Shown here in pieces: positions 8,211-16,956 of a stretch of DNA of 64,000 nucleotides. The position numbers and the translations under genes are program-made. The stretch's first letter is position 1. The number at the start of each line of letters is the position of its first letter. A model generated the notes under the pieces. The model was given only the letters and a program-made list of their open reading frames with translations. It was not told the DNA's origin and did not search any database. Source of the DNA: Arthrobacter sp. 131MFCol6.1 (GTDB lineage Bacteria; Actinomycetota; Actinomycetes; Actinomycetales; Micrococcaceae); the NCBI RefSeq assembly GCF_000374925.1, contig NZ_KB895556.1, positions 1-64,000 of the forward strand, written 5' to 3'.

Positions 8211-9377
8211 CTAGGAGCGCTCGGGGAACTTGCCTTCCTCCGCGATGCGCTTGTTCAGCTCGGCGAGGAACTCGTCCTCGTCGAAGTCCAGCGCCACCTC
8301 CGTGCCGGTCCAGCTGGAGAGGTGGATGGCGTTGGCCAGGCGGACACCCTTGATGCCGTCCGATCCCGGGGCCAGCAGCGGCGTCCCGTCCAGGATGTTG
8401 GCGGCGAAGTTCGCCAGGACGCCGGAGTGCTGCGCGCCCCAGGCGGACTCGAACTCGATGACCTCGGTGGTGTAGTACTCCCCGGGGTTCAGCTCGCCCA
8501 TGAAGAGCTTGCGGACATCGTCCATGCCCATGCCGTCGCTGAGTTCACGCTCGGGCTTCTTCAGCCGGGTCACGGTGGCGGTCTTGCTGTTCTCCACCAC
8601 GATCTTGCCCTTCTCGCCCAGGATCTCGAAGCGGTCGGTACCCACGAGGTCGTGCGTCGCGGTGACGAAGACGCCGGTGGCGCCGCTGCCGTAGTCCACG
8701 ACGGCCGTGACTTCGTCCTCCACGGCGATGTCGCGGCGGAAGCCGTAGGCAACCTTGGCGTACACGGACTTCGGCACGCCGCAGATCCACTGCCACAGGT
8801 CCAGCTGGTGCGGTGCCTGGTTGACCAGGACGCCGCCGCCCTCGCCGCCCCAGGTGGCGCGCCATTCGCTGGAGTTGTAATAGCCCTGCGGGCGCCACCA
8901 GTTGGTGATGATCCAGTTGGTGCGGCGGATGCCGCCGATCTCGCCGCCGTCGACGATCTCTTTCAGCTTCTGGTACAGCGGGTTGTTGCGCTGGTTGAAC
9001 ATGATGGCGAAGGACAGCTCGGGCTTGCTAGCGGCAAATTCGTTGAGCTCCCTGACCTGCTTGGTGTACACGCCGGCCGGCTTCTCCACGAGGGCGTGGA
9101 TGTTGCGCTTGAGGGTCTCGATCCCCATTTCCGGGTGCAGGAAGTGCGGCACGCACGTCACGACCGCGTCGACGTCGCCGCTTTCCAGCATGGCGATGTA
9201 GTCGTCGTAGAAGGGTGCGTCGGGGTACCTGGCGGCCGCCAGTTCCTTTTTCGCGGGGTCGGTGTCGCAAATGGCACCGATCACCATGTTCGGGACCAGG
9301 CCGTCGGTGATGAACTGGGCGTAGGCGCCGCCCTGCTGGCCCAGGCCGATGATGCCGAGGCGTACTTTCTTGCTCAT
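8211..9377 (-). CDS. Gfo/Idh/MocA-family oxidoreductase
   Basis: NAD(P)-dependent sugar or inositol dehydrogenase of 388 residues. It has the N-terminal Rossmann motif RLGIIGLGQQGG (residues 5-16), the family lysine in ALVEKPAG, and a C-terminal beta-sheet substrate domain. The ATG at 9377 is chosen because GGAG lies nine bases upstream; an in-frame ATG at 9392 overlaps that site. It follows the TIM-barrel isomerase by 25 bp and is the last gene of the ABC-transporter operon, so it probably oxidises the imported sugar. The exact substrate cannot be read from the sequence. Confidence 0.85.
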   Translation of the reverse strand: MSKKVRLGIIGLGQQGGAYAQFITDGLVPNMVIGAICDTDPAKKELAAARYPDAPFYDDYIAMLESGDVDAVVTCVPHFLHPEMGIETLKRNIHALVEKPAGVYTKQVRELNEFAASKPELSFAIMFNQRNNPLYQKLKEIVDGGEIGGIRRTNWIITNWWRPQGYYNSSEWRATWGGEGGGVLVNQAPHQLDLWQWICGVPKSVYAKVAYGFRRDIAVEDEVTAVVDYGSGATGVFVTATHDLVGTDRFEILGEKGKIVVENSKTATVTRLKKPERELSDGMGMDDVRKLFMGELNPGEYYTTEVIEFESAWGAQHSGVLANFAANILDGTPLLAPGSDGIKGVRLANAIHLSSWTGTEVALDFDEDEFLAELNKRIAEEGKFPERS

Positions 9378-9402
9378 GAGTGAATTCTCCATAGTCAGGG
9401 GG

Positions 9403-10263
9403 TTAGAAAAGGTCGGCGTGGCCGAGCGCCACCAGGTTGTCGTAGGAGGTCTGCAGCGCGTCCCACACGGTGCGCCCGTAGAGCTCGTCCTGCTCCACCA
9501 GCAGGTACTCGGCACCGGCGGCCTGGGCGGCCGGAATGATGGAGGCGAAGTCCAGGTTGCCTTCGCCCACTTCGGCGAACTGGACCACGTCCTTGAACTC
9601 GGCCATGAAGCCCTTGATGTCCCCGGTTTCCAGGAGCCCGAAGGCGCGTTCGGGGAGCTGGCCGATCCGGTAGTCCTTCAGGTGGACCATGGCCGTGCGG
9701 CCGGCGTACTTCTGCAGCGTCCGGACGGGGTCCAGGCCGCCGCGCTGCACCCAGTGCACGTCGATTTCCAGGCCCATGGCCGGGGAGTTCGCGGCGATGA
9801 TGTCCAGCATGTAGGTGCCGTCGAACTTCGCGAACTCGATGTGGTGGTTGTGGTAGTACAGGCTCAGGCCCTGTTCCTGCAGGCGCTCCGCGTACTCGTT
9901 GGCCTGCTTGGCGAAATCAACGACTGCCGCGATCGACTTCATGGCCGGGAACGGCAGCATGCCGATCCGCAGGAGGTTGGAGTCCAGGCGCTTGGCCTCC
10001 TCCACGATCTTGTCGAAGTGTTCCGCCAGCGAATCTCCGGGACGGCCCTTGGGGGTCTCCAGCGCGACGGAGAGTGCCGCGATGTCCATGCCCAGTTCAC
10101 TCCGGGATCGGTCCAGCTCGGCGACGTTCTCCGTGGTCATCGGGATCTGGGAGATTTCGACGGCGTTGTATCCGATCGCGCTCACCTTGCGGAGCGTCTC
10201 GAACGCCCCCACTTCGGCGAAGCTGTCTCTCAGCATCATCGCTTGTACGCCAATCTTGGCCAC
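9403..10263 (-). CDS. sugar phosphate isomerase/epimerase-like TIM-barrel protein
   Basis: AP-endonuclease-family-2/xylose-isomerase-like barrel of 286 residues. Metal-ligand type segments are visible: YYHNHHIEF, LEIDVHWV and MVHLKDYR, the pattern of IolE/IolI and 3-keto-sugar-acting members. The GTG start at 10263 has GGAGG six bases upstream. It precedes the Gfo/Idh gene and follows the transporter ATPase by 111 bp in the same direction. Probably an isomerase, epimerase or lyase acting on the oxidised sugar; no phosphate-binding role is evident despite the family name. Confidence 0.8.
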   Translation of the reverse strand: MAKIGVQAMMLRDSFAEVGAFETLRKVSAIGYNAVEISQIPMTTENVAELDRSRSELGMDIAALSVALETPKGRPGDSLAEHFDKIVEEAKRLDSNLLRIGMLPFPAMKSIAAVVDFAKQANEYAERLQEQGLSLYYHNHHIEFAKFDGTYMLDIIAANSPAMGLEIDVHWVQRGGLDPVRTLQKYAGRTAMVHLKDYRIGQLPERAFGLLETGDIKGFMAEFKDVVQFAEVGEGNLDFASIIPAAQAAGAEYLLVEQDELYGRTVWDALQTSYDNLVALGHADLF

Positions 10264-10374
10264 TGTATTCCTCCGTGGTGTTCCGGACCCTTAGGGCCCT
10301 CTTTGCCGGTTAGGTGCTGCCGCCAGGGCGCCGGCCGTTGTAGCCGGCCGTTCTATCTGACGGCGAGGGTTTCC

Positions 10375-11250
10375 TCAGGCGAGGGCACCCGCTTGTTCGT
10401 GCTGCATCCGCTGCGTTTCGAGCAGGCGGTGCCGGTCTGCGCGGCGCTGTTCCTGCCGGTCCGGGTCCGGGACCGGGGAGGCGAGCAGCAGCCGCTGGGT
10501 GTAGGGGTGGTCGGGGTCGGTGGTGACGACGCCGGCCGGGCCTTGTTCGACAATCTCCCCGTGGTACATCACGGCGACGCGATGGCTGATGTGCCGGACG
10601 ACGTCGAGGTCGTGGGAGACGAAGAGGTAGGACACACCGGTGTCCTTCTGGATCTGCAGGAACAGGTCCAGCACCCGGGCCTGGGTGGAGAGGTCCAGGG
10701 CACTGACCGGCTCGTCACAGACGATCAGCTTGGGCGAGAGGGCCAGGGCGCGGGCGATCGCCACGCGCTGGCGCTGTCCGCCGCTGAATTCGCGCGGCAG
10801 CCGGTGGATGGCGTCGGCGGGCAGGCCCACCTGGTCCAGCAGTTCCTTGACACGCTTCTTGGCCGCCGCTGGCTCCATGCCCTGCACGCCCAGAGGTTCG
10901 GCGAGGATGTCGCCGATCTCCAGGGCGGGGTTCAGCGAGGTGTAGGGATCCTGGAACACCACCTGCAGGTCCCGGCTCAAGACCCGCCGGTCCCTGCGGG
11001 TGGCGTGGCTGATGTCCTTGCCGTCGAAGCTGATCTTCCCGCCGGTCACCGGGGCCAGCCCCAGGATGGCGCGGCCCAGGGTGGTTTTGCCGGAACCGGA
11101 TTCCCCCACCAGGCCGAGGGTTTCGCCGCGGCCGATGCTGATGTTGATGTCCGTCAGGGCGCGGAAGGGTTTGGCACGGAACTTCTTGCTGGGGTACTCG
11201 ACCACCAGCTGGTCCACTGTGAGCAGCGGAGCGCTTTCGGTGGGGCTCAT
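10375..11250 (-). CDS. ABC transporter ATP-binding protein (OppF/DppF type)
   Basis: Second ATPase of a family-5 importer, 291 residues. Walker A GESGSGKTT lies near residue 46, signature FSGGQRQRVAIARAL near residue 142, Walker B LIVCDEPVSALD follows, and the C-terminal region DPDHPYTQRLL is typical of Opp/Dpp ATPases. The ATG overlaps the preceding stop as ATGA. It pairs with the ATPase half of the fused protein at 11247-13124. Although often annotated as peptide transporters, such systems also carry oligosaccharides, which the catabolic neighbours favour. Confidence 0.92.
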   Translation of the reverse strand: MSPTESAPLLTVDQLVVEYPSKKFRAKPFRALTDINISIGRGETLGLVGESGSGKTTLGRAILGLAPVTGGKISFDGKDISHATRRDRRVLSRDLQVVFQDPYTSLNPALEIGDILAEPLGVQGMEPAAAKKRVKELLDQVGLPADAIHRLPREFSGGQRQRVAIARALALSPKLIVCDEPVSALDLSTQARVLDLFLQIQKDTGVSYLFVSHDLDVVRHISHRVAVMYHGEIVEQGPAGVVTTDPDHPYTQRLLLASPVPDPDRQEQRRADRHRLLETQRMQHEQAGALA

Positions 11251-13124
11251 GCGACTGGCTCCTTCTGGCCGGTGGAAACGAGCATGGACATGGGTTCCTT
11301 GCCTTCAAGCATCGATGCAAGGAGTGTTTGCGTGTAGGGTTCCTGCGGATTGCGCAGGATGTCGCGGACGGATCCTTCCTCTACGAGCCGGCCGTTCTGC
11401 ATGACAGCCACACGGTCGCAGAGGTCCGCCACCACCCCGAAGTTGTGGGTGACCAGGATGACGCCGATGTTCAGGCGCTGCTGGAGTTCGCGCAGCAGGT
11501 CCAGCACGTCCGCCTGCACCGTGACATCCAGGGCCGTGGTGGGCTCATCGGCGATCACCAGGTCCGGTTCGCAGCTGATGGCGCCGGCGATCAGGACGCG
11601 CTGGGCCATGCCGCCGGAGACTTCGTGCGGGTAGGCGTTGAAGGTCCGTTCCGGGCTGACGATTCCGACGTCGGTGAGCAGCTTCAGCGCCCGCTTCCTG
11701 GCCTCGGCCTTGGAGATCCCGAGGACGCGCACCATGGGAGTCACCAGCTGGTTGCCGATGGTGAAGGCCGGGTCCAGGTTGCTCATGGGCTCCTGCGGGA
11801 TGTAGGAAATCCGTCTGCCGCGGAGTTTGGACAGGCGCTCCTGGCTGACATGTTCCTCGCCCGGGGCCACGGTGTAGCTGCCGTCGAACTGGATGGAGCC
11901 GGCCACGATGCGGGCATTGTCCGGCAGCAGCCCCAGGATGGAGAAGGCGGTCTGGGACTTGCCCGAACCGGATTCGCCCACGATGCCCAGGATCTCGCCG
12001 CGGTCCACGTGGAAGGAGACGTCGTCGACGACCTTCTTGATGGAGCCATCCGCCTGCGGATAGCCGACGCCCAGATTGGTCACCTTGACCAGGTGGTGTT
12101 CGGTTCCGGGGTCGACGGCGGCCACGGACTTTCGCGACGGCCGGGCGGCCGGCGCCGCCGCCCGGCCTGCAACCGGGACCGTGACCGGCGCCTTGGTGCG
12201 GCGGGGCTTGATCTTTTCACCGTCCTCGAGGGCATCGCGGATGGCGTTGCCCAGCAGGACCAGGCCGCCGATGGTCAGCGCCATGGCCAGTGCCGGCCAG
12301 AACAGCAACGTCGGGTTCAGGTAGACGTTCTTGAAGCCCTCCGAGAGCATGACGCCCCAGGTGGACTTGGTGGGGTCGCCCAGACCGAGGAATTCCAGGC
12401 CGGACTGGATGGCGATGGCCACGCCGGCGATCGCCGCGGTCTGGATGATGATGGGGGCGCGGACCACGGAGAAGATGTGGCGGGCGATGATACTCAGATC
12501 GGACAGTCCGGAGACCCGTGCGGCGTCGACATAGAGCTCGTTGCGCACCGACTGGACGGCCGTGCGGGTCAGCCGGAAGTAGGACGGGCTGATCAGGATG
12601 CCGAAGGCGATCATGGACATCCAGACCGAGGGGCCGAAGGCCGCCCGGATGGTCAGCAGCACGATCAGGCCCGGGAGGCTCATGAGGATGCCGACCACCC
12701 AGTTGGAGGCTGCCTCGAATTTGCCGGCGTAGTACCCGGCGATCAGGCCGGCCGGCAGGCCGATGGCAATGGCCACGCCCGCGCAGAGCAGGGCGGAAAG
12801 CAGCGTCAGCTGCGCGCCGTACAGCAGCCGGCTGAAGACGTCGCGCCCGGCGCTGTCCGTTCCGAGGATGTTCACGGAGTCCGGGGCGGCGAGGGTCTTG
12901 GCGATGTTGGCGTAGTTCTGGTCGAAGGGCGCCAAGACCGGGGCCAGTACCGCCAGGAGCGAGACCGCCAGCAGGATGGTCATGGCAACGATGCCCAGCG
13001 GGTTCTTGAACAGGCGCCGGATGACGGTGGACCGGACCACCGTGCCGCTTTGCCCGGCGGGAATCGCAGTGGCGGGCGCGGCGGCTGCCGCGGTTGCGGC
13101 GGCTTCTTCGGAAGAATTGTTCAT
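11247..13124 (-). CDS. fused ABC permease and ATP-binding protein (DppC-DppD type)
   Basis: A single 625-residue polypeptide joining a DppC-type permease (about residues 30-295) to a DppD-type ATPase (about 330-620). The permease part has LLAVLAPVLAPF and a transmembrane core; the ATPase part has Walker A GESGSGKSQT near residue 383, signature VSGGMAQRVLIAGA and Walker B LVIADEPTTALD. The linker is Arg/Pro/Ala-rich. The ATG at 13124 overlaps the preceding permease stop as ATGA, which fixes the start. Fusions of this kind are known in actinobacteria. They enforce equal amounts of one permease and one ATPase. Confidence 0.9.
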   Translation of the reverse strand: MNNSSEEAAATAAAAAPATAIPAGQSGTVVRSTVIRRLFKNPLGIVAMTILLAVSLLAVLAPVLAPFDQNYANIAKTLAAPDSVNILGTDSAGRDVFSRLLYGAQLTLLSALLCAGVAIAIGLPAGLIAGYYAGKFEAASNWVVGILMSLPGLIVLLTIRAAFGPSVWMSMIAFGILISPSYFRLTRTAVQSVRNELYVDAARVSGLSDLSIIARHIFSVVRAPIIIQTAAIAGVAIAIQSGLEFLGLGDPTKSTWGVMLSEGFKNVYLNPTLLFWPALAMALTIGGLVLLGNAIRDALEDGEKIKPRRTKAPVTVPVAGRAAAPAARPSRKSVAAVDPGTEHHLVKVTNLGVGYPQADGSIKKVVDDVSFHVDRGEILGIVGESGSGKSQTAFSILGLLPDNARIVAGSIQFDGSYTVAPGEEHVSQERLSKLRGRRISYIPQEPMSNLDPAFTIGNQLVTPMVRVLGISKAEARKRALKLLTDVGIVSPERTFNAYPHEVSGGMAQRVLIAGAISCEPDLVIADEPTTALDVTVQADVLDLLRELQQRLNIGVILVTHNFGVVADLCDRVAVMQNGRLVEEGSVRDILRNPQEPYTQTLLASMLEGKEPMSMLVSTGQKEPVA

Positions 13125-14062
13125 GACACACGTACTTTCGGGTTGAGCCAGCCATTGAGAATGTCCACCAGCAGGTTCACCACAATGACCACGACCACCG
13201 TGTACATCACGACGCCCATCACCACGGGAAGATCCGACTGCCCGGTAGCGGCGACCGCCAGCGGACCCATGCCGGGAAGGGCGAAGATCTGCTCGATGAT
13301 CACCACGCCGCCCAGCATGCCGATCAGCTGCAGGCTCAGCACGGTCAGGCCGGCCGGCGCGGCACTGCGCAGGACATGCTTGAACAGGATCTCGCGCTCG
13401 CCGATCCCGCGGCTGCGCAGGGTGCGGACGTAGTCCCGCTCGAGTTGTTTGATGACGGCGCTGCGGATCTGCTGCGCGCCCCCGGTGACGCCGTTGATCA
13501 GCAGGGCGATCACCGGAAGGGACATGGAATAGACCCACGCGTCGGCCCCGGAATCCGGTGAAATGGTGCTCGTGGCCGGGAAGAGGCCCAGCTGGATGGC
13601 CAGGATGGTGACCAGGATGACGCCGATCACGAACCCGGGAACGGAGTCGCCGACGATGGCGCCAACCTGGACCACCCTGTCCACCCAGCCGCGCTTGACC
13701 GCGGCGATGACACCAATGAGTGCCGCACAAATTGCGATCAGGATCATTGCGGCGAGAACCATGGTCATGGTCACCGGAATCCGGGTGGCCAGGGAGTTGG
13801 CCACCGGTTCCGAGGAGAACCAGGAAGCACCCAGGTTTCCGCTGAGGGCATCGGCCACCCAGGCAAAGTAGCGGGTCAGCAGGGGCTGGTCCAGCCCCAG
13901 CTCGTGTTCCTTCATCGCCACCTGCTCAGCGGTGGCCTGATCGCCCAGGATGTTCCGGGCGATGCTCCCGCTGGACATATACAGCAGGAAGAAGGTGAGC
14001 GCCGAGACAACAAGCAGCACCACCAGCCCGCTGCCCAGTCGTTTCGCAATGAACCTGATCAT
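13121..14062 (-). CDS. ABC transporter permease (DppB type)
   Basis: Inner-membrane permease of 313 residues. It has the N-terminal segment FIAKRLGSGLVVLLVVSALT, about six membrane spans and a cytoplasmic coupling loop near RTLRSRGIGEREILFKHVLR. It follows the binding-protein gene by 6 bp and overlaps the fused permease/ATPase by 4 bp. It forms the heteromeric channel with the permease half of the fusion. Confidence 0.9.
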   Translation of the reverse strand: MIRFIAKRLGSGLVVLLVVSALTFFLLYMSSGSIARNILGDQATAEQVAMKEHELGLDQPLLTRYFAWVADALSGNLGASWFSSEPVANSLATRIPVTMTMVLAAMILIAICAALIGVIAAVKRGWVDRVVQVGAIVGDSVPGFVIGVILVTILAIQLGLFPATSTISPDSGADAWVYSMSLPVIALLINGVTGGAQQIRSAVIKQLERDYVRTLRSRGIGEREILFKHVLRSAAPAGLTVLSLQLIGMLGGVVIIEQIFALPGMGPLAVAATGQSDLPVVMGVVMYTVVVVIVVNLLVDILNGWLNPKVRVS

Positions 14063-14068
14063 GGTGTC

Positions 14069-15595
14069 CTACTTGGCGGGTGAGTAGTTGTAGATGGACG
14101 GAACGGCCTGCTGGATCTGGGGCGTGACGTTGACCTTGGCGTTGTGGTAATACATCTGGTTGACGCGGAACAGCGGCGCGAACCAGGCCTGCTCCACCAC
14201 GTACTTGTTCACTTCCTGGGCCAGCTTGCCCGCGTCGGCCCCGCCGGCGCGCACGGCCTCAATCTTGGCGTCCAGCTCCGGCGTCGCATTCTTGAACGGG
14301 TTGTAGAGCGCCTTGGTGGAGATGATCTGGTTGACCGCAACCGTCGGTTCACCCTGGAAGAGGGAGAAGTACATGGTGGTGTACTTCTGGGCGGCGACAT
14401 CGGATGTGAAGGTGTTGGTCAGCGCGGCGCCCACCTTGAGGGTGATGCCGACGTCGGCCAGCTGCTGCTGGACAACGGAAATCTGGGTTTCGAAACCGGG
14501 GACGCTGGGGATTTCCAGGGTTACGCCTGTTTCATAGCCCGCTTCCTTGAGGAGCTGTTTGGCCTTGGCAGGATCGTAGCTGTAGTAGTTCTCCAGCTCT
14601 TCGGTCCAGGCCCCGCTGGCCTTACCGAACGGCTGGGACGTCGGCGTGCCCTGCCCCAGCATGACCTGGTCCAGGATGGTCTTGCGGTCAAAGGCGTAGT
14701 TGATGGCCTGGCGGACCTTGACGTTTTGCAGGGCCGGGTTCTTGGCACCGTCGCGGTCCAGGAGGAGCAGGCCCTGCCAGTCAACCTCGTTGGCGGCCAG
14801 CTTCATCTTGGCGCCCTCGGCCTGCTTGCCGTTCTTGGGGTCCAGGATCGTCGCATCCACCTGGCCGGAGACGAGGGCGTTGGTGCGGGCGGTGAGATCG
14901 GTCAGGATCTTGAAGGTGAGCTTCTGGAACTTCTGCAGGTCCTTGTTCCAGTAGTCCTTGCGCGCCGTGAACACCGTCTGGGAATCCTTGACGGACGCGG
15001 CCTTGTCCATCACGTACGGGCCGGAGCCGACCGGTTCGGTCTTGATGCCTTCGGTTCCCAGCGCCTTTGGGCTGCCCATCAGGCCGGCCGCCTGGCTGAG
15101 GAAGTATTCCAGGGCCGGGTCCGGGGTGCTGAGGTTGATGTCGATGGTGTCGGCGTCCACGACGGCCACGTCTTTGACCGCACTGAGCTGGGCCATCTGC
15201 GGCCCATTGGCTTTCTTGAAGTGGTCCATGTTGGCCTTGGCCGCCGCGGCGTCGAACGTGGCGCCGTCACTGAACGTGACATCAGAGCGCAGGTCCACCG
15301 TCAGCTTGGTGTTGGCTGCGTTGTACTTCCATGCCGTGGCCAGCATCGGGCTGAGCTTGCCGTCCGGCTCGCGCAGGATCAGGGTGTCGTAGACGGCCTG
15401 GTACGGCTGCAGGATGTGGCCCACGTGCGCCTGGGCCGGGTCCCAGGACCGGACGTCTTGGATGGTGCCCAGCGTCAGGGACGTGGCCGTGGAGCCTGCG
15501 GCCGCGCCGCCGGCTGCGGTGCCGCCACAGGCGGTGAGCGCGAGGGACGCGCTGAGGATGAGGGCAGCAGCTGCTGCCTTGGGACCGAACTTCAT
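14069..15595 (-). CDS. family-5 extracellular solute-binding lipoprotein
   Basis: Substrate-capture protein of 508 residues. Signal peptide MKFGPKAAAAALILSASLAL is followed by the lipobox LTAC-GG, so it is anchored to the membrane outer face. DVRSWDPAQAHVGH, KVRQAINYAFDR and related segments are typical of the DppA/OppA family. The start was set at the ATG 15595 by the signal peptide and by AAGGAG seven bases upstream. First gene of the sbp-permease-fusion-ATPase-isomerase-Gfo/Idh operon, with operator C about 105-130 bp upstream. The ligand is probably a glycoside or oligosaccharide, inferred from context. Confidence 0.9.
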   Translation of the reverse strand: MKFGPKAAAAALILSASLALTACGGTAAGGAAAGSTATSLTLGTIQDVRSWDPAQAHVGHILQPYQAVYDTLILREPDGKLSPMLATAWKYNAANTKLTVDLRSDVTFSDGATFDAAAAKANMDHFKKANGPQMAQLSAVKDVAVVDADTIDINLSTPDPALEYFLSQAAGLMGSPKALGTEGIKTEPVGSGPYVMDKAASVKDSQTVFTARKDYWNKDLQKFQKLTFKILTDLTARTNALVSGQVDATILDPKNGKQAEGAKMKLAANEVDWQGLLLLDRDGAKNPALQNVKVRQAINYAFDRKTILDQVMLGQGTPTSQPFGKASGAWTEELENYYSYDPAKAKQLLKEAGYETGVTLEIPSVPGFETQISVVQQQLADVGITLKVGAALTNTFTSDVAAQKYTTMYFSLFQGEPTVAVNQIISTKALYNPFKNATPELDAKIEAVRAGGADAGKLAQEVNKYVVEQAWFAPLFRVNQMYYHNAKVNVTPQIQQAVPSIYNYSPAK

Positions 15596-15699
15596 TGTTG
15601 GCTCCTTTTGGATCGCTTCTCGAGGTCCGTTACCCGGACGATGGCGGCGGCAATGTGGCCTGAGCCACACTGCCGCTTGTGGGTTCAGCGTACGTTGGG

Positions 15700-15725
15700 T
15701 TGCCACTTCTGGCAACCGATTGTCA
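15700..15725. promoter_or_regulatory. LacI-type operator C with extra half-site
   Basis: TGGCAACCGATTGTCA at 15710-15725 matches the operator consensus. A third half-site TTGCCA at 15700-15705 makes a second palindrome, GGTTGCCACTTCTGGCAACC at 15698-15717, with perfect 8-bp arms. It lies upstream of the solute-binding protein operon. Confidence 0.75.
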
Positions 15726-15796
15726 TTACCTTTTTGAATTATTGCGCCCGGGCCATGGCCGGGCAGCACGACGGCGCATGACGGCGCGCCCGAGGC

Positions 15797-15841
15797 GCGC
15801 ACGCAGTGCGTGGGCACGACGTTCGCAAGCACTGCGTGCGC
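15797..15841. repeat. inverted repeat with 12-bp arms
   Basis: GCGCACGCAGTG (15797-15808) and its reverse complement CACTGCGTGCGC (15830-15841) flank a 21-nt loop. It lies downstream of the Gfo/Idh gene ending at 15911. It may be a terminator hairpin, although no T-run follows. Confidence 0.55.
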
Positions 15842-15910
15842 AGCGGAAAGCGGTACGGAGTCCGCGCGCTGCCGCAGGGGCAGTGCGCGCGGCCGCGGAG
15901 GCGGCTTCGG

Positions 15911-16918
15911 TTAGGACACTTTTTCCTCAGAGCCGGGGTAGGACTGCCGGTAGAGTTCCTTCACGATCCGCAGCGACTTCGCCCCTTCGGCGGCGTCAAT
16001 CCAGAACGGGCCCGGTTGCGCCAGCCCGGCATAGAAATCTGCGATCAGCAGCCCATGCGAAACACCCCAGTAGGAGCGGCCGCCCGATCCGGCGGCGCGT
16101 TCACGCACCACCTCGCTGCGCCCGCCGTCGTAACTGACCGTCAGGTCCCCGCGCAGACTCAGTGTTGCCGTCTCGGTACTGATGTCCAGCGTGACGGGCG
16201 CGTTGCGGGTGTTGGCGAGGGTGGCGTAGAAGACGCTGCGCGCGCCGTTGCTGTGCAGCGCGGCGAACTCCGCCGTATCCTCCACCTCAATGGCCTCTGC
16301 CAGCGCATGGGTCGAGGCGCTGCCGGCGAGCGAAACGACGTCGCCCACCAGCCATTGCAGCAGGTCCACGGTGTGGATGGCCTGGTTCATCATCAGGCCT
16401 CCGCCGCCCTCGCCCCAGCTTCCGCGCCAGGGCCGGCTGAGATAGTAATCGGGTTGCCGGTGCCACATGACCGTGGCCGAGGCCCCCAGCACCTGGCCCA
16501 GATCGCCCGAGTCCAGCAGCCGGCGCATTTCCTGTACCGGGGCGTTGTAGCGGTTCTGGAAACACAGGCCAATTTTCGCCGTGCTTTCGGCAGCCGCGGC
16601 CAGCAGCCTTTCACCCTCAGTCAGGGTGTGCGCCAGGGGCTTTTCCAGCACCACGTTGACGCCGCGGCGCAGGCATTCGATCGCGATCGCCGCGTGTTCG
16701 TGATGCGGGGTGGTGATGTGCACGACGTCGGGAGCGGCCGCCTCGAGCATGTCGCGGTAGTCCTCGAAGCCGGGGACGCCGTGGGCTTCCTGTGCCGCGG
16801 CGCGGCGGCCCGGATCCGTGTCACAGACAGCCACCAATCCGGCGTCGTCCATCCCTGCAAGTGCTTCAAAGTGAACGACCGACACGTCGCCGCAGCCGAT
16901 GATTGCCGCCTTTGGCAT
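15911..16918 (-). CDS. Gfo/Idh/MocA-family oxidoreductase (second)
   Basis: NAD(P)-dependent dehydrogenase of 335 residues, distinct from the one at 8211-9377. It has Rossmann motif KAAIIGCGDVSVVH at the N-terminus, catalytic-lysine motif VVLEKPLAHT and GGGLMMNQAIHTVDLLQW, the family's substrate-site histidine region. The ATG at 16918 has GGGAG six bases upstream. It follows the TIM-barrel isomerase by 38 bp; the pair forms a small operon under operator D. Probably oxidises a hydroxyl of the same class of sugars as the transporter operon. Confidence 0.87.
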   Translation of the reverse strand: MPKAAIIGCGDVSVVHFEALAGMDDAGLVAVCDTDPGRRAAAQEAHGVPGFEDYRDMLEAAAPDVVHITTPHHEHAAIAIECLRRGVNVVLEKPLAHTLTEGERLLAAAAESTAKIGLCFQNRYNAPVQEMRRLLDSGDLGQVLGASATVMWHRQPDYYLSRPWRGSWGEGGGGLMMNQAIHTVDLLQWLVGDVVSLAGSASTHALAEAIEVEDTAEFAALHSNGARSVFYATLANTRNAPVTLDISTETATLSLRGDLTVSYDGGRSEVVRERAAGSGGRSYWGVSHGLLIADFYAGLAQPGPFWIDAAEGAKSLRIVKELYRQSYPGSEEKVS

Positions 16919-16956
16919 CCGGAGCTCCCTCTTTCCGTAGTGGTGGTGCGTTCCTG

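Larger units (their letters stand above)
15596..15910. other. 315-bp intergenic region with operator and inverted repeat
   Basis: Leader and promoter region of the binding-protein operon (minus strand) and the tail of the Gfo/Idh operon. It contains operator C (15700-15725) and the inverted repeat at 15797-15841. The stretch 15770-15905 is extremely GC-rich and CG-repetitive; I see no convincing gene in it. Confidence 0.6.
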
